Shown here one piece after another: positions 60,717 to 64,000 of a DNA stretch of 64,000 nt. The stretch comes from Arachnopeziza araneosa (lineage: Eukaryota > Ascomycota > Leotiomycetes > Helotiales > Arachnopezizaceae). The translations under genes were made by a program, and so were the position numbers. The number at the start of each line of letters is the position of its first letter. The stretch's first letter is position 1. The stretch spans positions 90,318 through 154,317 of the forward strand of contig QYAI01000067.1 in the NCBI GenBank assembly GCA_003988855.1, given 5' to 3'. Under the pieces are notes generated by a model. It worked only from the letters and a program-made list of their open reading frames with translations, did no database searches and was not told the DNA's origin.

Positions 60717-60737
60717 GCACGTGATTGTATCACGTGC
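60717..60737. promoter_or_regulatory. Paired CACGTG palindrome
   Basis: Two CACGTG cores 13 bp apart form a perfect dyad with a TGT centre: CACGTGATTGTATCACGTG, plus one further matching base on each side. The form suits a bHLH-type (Cbf1/Pho4-like) binding site, but no gene start lies close by. Confidence 0.5.
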
Positions 60738-62099
60738 TCGGAGACGATGACTTCAAGATGCGGCTGGTACTGTAACATCAAAGCGCATCTTATCTCGATC
60801 AGGCAGAGCACGGACTGTCCATGCTAAACTCCAACTCTCATCTTGCACTTCCATCATAGCACTTTATTTGGGACGAGAGTTCAGAGCCATCATTGGGCAG
60901 TCTTGAAACAAAGTTCGTTTGCAAAGGCGGGGTCACTTCAGCTCGGCTTGAGTTTATTCAGTGGCTGAAGCTCTTCATGCTTTTATAAATCCTTCTGATT
61001 TCTTTTGCAGGATTTATTGCTTAGCTTTTGGGAAGGTCTTCCGATCATAACCGCTCAAGCCTCAAGGAGGTGTCCCCCCGACATCTCTACGTTATGATTA
61101 TACTCGCTTAATTCTTTGAGCAATGCTAGAAACCTCGCTCTCACTTCTTTTCAGTTAGCATTTGGGAATGTTCCTAATCTCTCCTCGGTTATAGATTACC
61201 GTGGATATCACCTTTCTAAATTGTGCACCGAAGTTCAATGTATCAATCGTATAATCTTGATATTTAGATTTTATCTTTTTGCAAAGACTCGCTGTCATCG
61301 CTTGTTGTCACGGAATTCTTCATATGATTTGTTCTTTGTAATTTCAGCAATTGTTATGGCATACTACTCGTTTATGGTGACTTATTTGAGTATCCTTTTG
61401 TAGTGAAATATCAATAGATCTTCATGGCATAAACAAATGAATTTGGTGATTGTAATTCTTGTTAAAAAGAGCTAGCCTTACCACGACTAGATTCTGCGCT
61501 AGATTGCTTCACAGGAAGGCATACCTATTTTTGAGCTTCCACGTGACCAAGCTCTCCGTTCACTCGTTCAACTGGGTTTTACGTTGCGACCGTAGAGCTG
61601 TATTGACCTCAAGTATAATTTGGAACATTCTAGATAGATTCATCATCTGTTGAACCAAAAAGCGGCTACCAATCCTACCAAGCGCAGTGAAGCTAAACTT
61701 AGAGGCTTTCTATATGACTTTGTACCAGAAAGCAAAGAATTTTTATTTACAGCCATCCCAAACTCTTCATCATTATGTTCGGTCACCATATAGCTTTATT
61801 GCATAAGTCATCAGAAGCAAGGTCTAAATTGACGGATATGAGATCTAAGCACGTGATGCTACTGAATAGCTAAAGATCCTCCCCAGAATCGCCTAAGTCT
61901 ATTGGTGGACTGGCTCGAATAGTTATTTACCCGCGCGAATACCTAAACCTACCTAGCCATTCTGGGAAGCCGCATCACTATATTATGATCTTTTTCTTTT
62001 CCTTTCTGGTTGTTCATTTTGTCATTCAAACAAAACATAAATTCACAATATTCATTTGATGCATCCATCTATTTATTCTAGCCTGTCCAAAACCTCAAC

Positions 62100-62497
62100 A
62101 TGGGTAGGTGAAACCCCGTGATCCAGGTCATGCTCTATTTCAAGATCTTCAAGATCTCTTTCTATTCTTAAAACTCTCCAAATTTGGATGTATCACTGAG
62201 ATCTTTTCAGTCAGTACAGATACAGCCATCGCAATCGCATTCGGTCTTGTTACTACGGTCGTTGGACTCGGAGGAACAATTATCAGCTACTGCACTCTGA
62301 AAGCCATGATAGTTGAGCGTACGTAACTGGTCGTTGACCCTAAATGTTGGCTCTTGCTGATTTCTGCTTTTCAAGAAGCTAGGAACGCACCTAGGCCAGA
62401 ACATGGAAACGTTATTAGGCATGAGGTTGTACACCTTCCTGCGGCACTGCATGCATTTAGAGGGGAGGAAAATGGAGTTTTGAGGCGGCGTGGGTAG
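62100..62497 (+). CDS. Small single-pass membrane protein (unknown)
   Basis: Three exons: 62100-62103 (ATGG only), 62211-62318 and 62376-62497, giving 77 aa. Introns are GTAGGT..TTTTCAG and GTACGT..TCAAG; phases agree throughout. The product starts MVSTDTAIAIAFGLVTTVVG and has one transmembrane helix at about residues 5-28, then a Lys/Arg-bearing juxtamembrane part. A polar tail ends RRRG. There is no cleavable signal peptide, so the N-terminal helix is likely a signal anchor. Tiny one-helix proteins of this look are common but uncharacterised in filamentous fungi. A tandem acceptor (62375 or 62378) would drop one residue. Confidence 0.55.
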
Positions 62498-63012
62498 AAA
62501 GACAAAGTGAGATTTGGCGTTAAGGTTCCTGTCATGTGGTGTTTCCTGTTCCACGGACTTTCTAGACTCTTCCAATTCAGCTTTCTACCTCTGCTTAGAT
62601 TGAAATTAAGTAACTCTTTAACGTACAACATGCCTCATCTCCTGGACCTCACGAGTCTAATCCATCGAGACCTAGCTTTGGAATTATTTTGTTGCTAATA
62701 GATTCTGTGCTTCATAACTGGTCTTATCATAAGATGTATCAGTGATCATCGTGGATTACGTCCCTTTCTGGGAGGTATCCAAGCCTTGTCATATGATCAG
62801 CGAGGTGATTCATTGGGGATTGAGAAGGGTGGAAACGGCTGCAGGTCAACGAGCTACTCGCTTCCACCACCGAAGGCAGAGGTGCATTGATTACTGACCT
62901 ACCCATTGACTGTCGCTGGAGATATCATGCTCGAGCTGCCGAATTGCGATCCAGAATTCCGCTCTTATTTTAAGAATCTCTTCAACGCATGGAATTGATT
63001 GGCTGTATGGAG

Positions 63013-63175
63013 TTTTCAATGTCGTGACAGCCTTGTCTAGATAGTTGCGATGCGACCCCGCTTCGTCTGAGGCTTTTGAAGTTCTCACAGCCTTGTCCCA
63101 AGAAGTGACGACGCCTCATATGTGGGTTTTTGGGATTCTCAGAGCCTTGTCGCGATCGGACGCCACTTCGGATGC
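63013..63175. repeat. Three diverged tandem units with AGCCTTGTC core
   Basis: CAGCCTTGTC at 63028 and 63088 and GAGCCTTGTC at 63141, each preceded by a TTTT..TCTCA-like block and followed by a CGA-CGCC-like block. Periods are 60 and 53 bp. Confidence 0.7.
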
Positions 63176-63908
63176 AGAGCAGCCATGCAGCATGTAGAAG
63201 GCATCGTTACCCAAGACCTGCTAGAAGATGTTGATTCTGTTCAAGGCAGATCCAGCTCCCGCGTGGTAGGTAGTTAGTGCAAGTGCTAGGGCCCGACCCG
63301 CAGCGCAGCTCCGAGAATACCAGTACAGATTGTTTCCAAAATCACACTAACCCGCTTTACGAGTAGTTCACTTGTCATCTGCAGGATCCCGCGTCAAGAC
63401 TGGCCGAAACTTTGCCTGAGCAACGAACGGTGTCTCCTCACAACATGTCCGAGTGATAAGGAAAAGCAGAGCCACCGATGATCGATACCCCGCCAGTGAT
63501 TAAACACATTAGGTTTCTCGACACCCCAGACTGAGGCACTTCCTGATAGGTGCAAAGTGCCTAACATGATTCATGAAGTACGAAAGAAAGGGGTCTGAAA
63601 AATTATATGATGGAAGTCGCTCCGTCCAGGAAACATGCAGCGGGGCATTGGCCTAATGAGAAGGGCAGTGCCACAGTAGATGTATTAAACGGCGTTGGTT
63701 GGTCGCAAGGGACATACCCGCACCGTTTTCCACCGCAGTTCCGGAATCCTAACACACGGCAGCCCAATTGCAATGACCTACTCAGTAAATCACTCTCTCT
63801 TAAATAAGTTAAAGAAGGCATTAAACGTCCTCCCAATTGTTGTCCGTCACCACTTCCCTTCTCCTGCACACTTACTCTTAGGCTGCTCAAACCTACCCAC
63901 ATTAGCGC

Positions 63909-63982
63909 CATATTCCATGGAAAACCACGCTAACCATGGTTTTACCCATGGTTTATTTATTTTTTGCCACCCATGGAATATG
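63909..63982. repeat. Nested inverted repeats (possible MITE)
   Basis: CATATTCCATGG (63909-63920) is matched by CCATGGAATATG (63971-63982). Inside, AACCATGG (63932-63939) is matched by CCATGGTT (63946-63953). The whole folds as one imperfect 74-bp hairpin with four CCATGG sites. Confidence 0.75.
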
Positions 63983-64000
63983 ACTTTTTGGTCGCTTTAC

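Larger units (their letters stand above)
58428..62099. other. Long gene-poor region upstream of samB
   Basis: No supported gene in about 3.7 kb. The first kilobase is the likely samB leader. Contains several microsatellites (listed) and a 21-bp perfect dyad at 60717-60737. Confidence 0.4.
62498..64000. other. Gene-poor right end
   Basis: No supported gene. It holds a three-copy repeat (63013-63175) and nested inverted repeats at the very end (63909-63982). Confidence 0.4.

Noticed and set aside
47..61856. Many CACGTG/CACGTGA motifs between genes
   Set aside because: I counted roughly a dozen in 64 kb, which is about what chance predicts for a palindromic hexamer. Only the paired dyad at 60717 stands out.

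Overview
The window is nuclear DNA of a filamentous ascomycete. The genes are broken by short introns (about 45-160 nt) with GT..AG ends and CTAAC/CTGAC-like branch sites. Gene content is typical of Pezizomycotina: a Zn(II)2Cys6 regulator, a SamB-type MYND protein, 2EXR-domain proteins, a NimE-type cyclin B, a GH78 rhamnosidase and a salicylate-hydroxylase-like flavoprotein. Leotiomycetes (Helotiales) is my best guess from the overall style of the proteins; that is inference, not a database result.

Layout. 0.3-4.4 kb: aprataxin-like HIT protein, then a secreted GH78 glycosidase (both +). 4.9-7.8 kb (-): a four-exon C2H2 zinc-finger protein, divergent from a nine-exon Hsp70-like ATPase at 8.6-11.6 kb (+). 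11.9-14.7 kb (-): a candidate small Trp-rich protein and a six-exon MFS sugar transporter. 15.2 kb: a weak hypothetical ORF. 16.9-19.1 kb (-): Zn(II)2Cys6 protein with a ubiquitin-like N-terminal region. 22.1-24.5 kb (+): mitotic cyclin B. 25.7-27.9 kb (+): EF-hand mitochondrial aspartate/glutamate carrier. 28.9 kb (-): tRNA-like Pol III element. 29.2-30.1 kb (-): frameshifted gene remnant. 32.3-33.4 kb (+): NmrA-like protein. 33.5-34.1 kb: three-unit tandem repeat. 34.4-36.4 kb (-): large 2EXR protein. 36.9-39.0 kb (+): RNA polymerase III subunit RPC53. 39.8-41.2 kb (+): FAD monooxygenase, convergent with an aldo/keto reductase (-). 43-46 kb: gene-poor with remnants. 46.3-47.0 kb (-): second 2EXR protein. 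47.2-48.1 kb (+): cystinosin-like transporter. 48-54 kb: long gene-poor tract with local duplications. 54.3-54.8 kb (-): small Cys-containing protein. 56.5-58.4 kb (-): SamB/Mub1. 58.4-64 kb: almost empty except a three-exon small membrane protein at 62.1-62.5 kb.

The window is a mosaic of housekeeping genes (cyclin B, RPC53, AGC1, aprataxin, SamB) and accessory genes (rhamnosidase, sugar transporter, monooxygenase, aldo/keto reductase, NmrA). I see no coherent secondary-metabolite cluster and no intact transposon. The least explained sequence lies in the gene-poor tracts: diverged tandem repeats, hairpin-bearing duplications, decayed coding segments, and two tiny spliced genes invisible to single-ORF searches.
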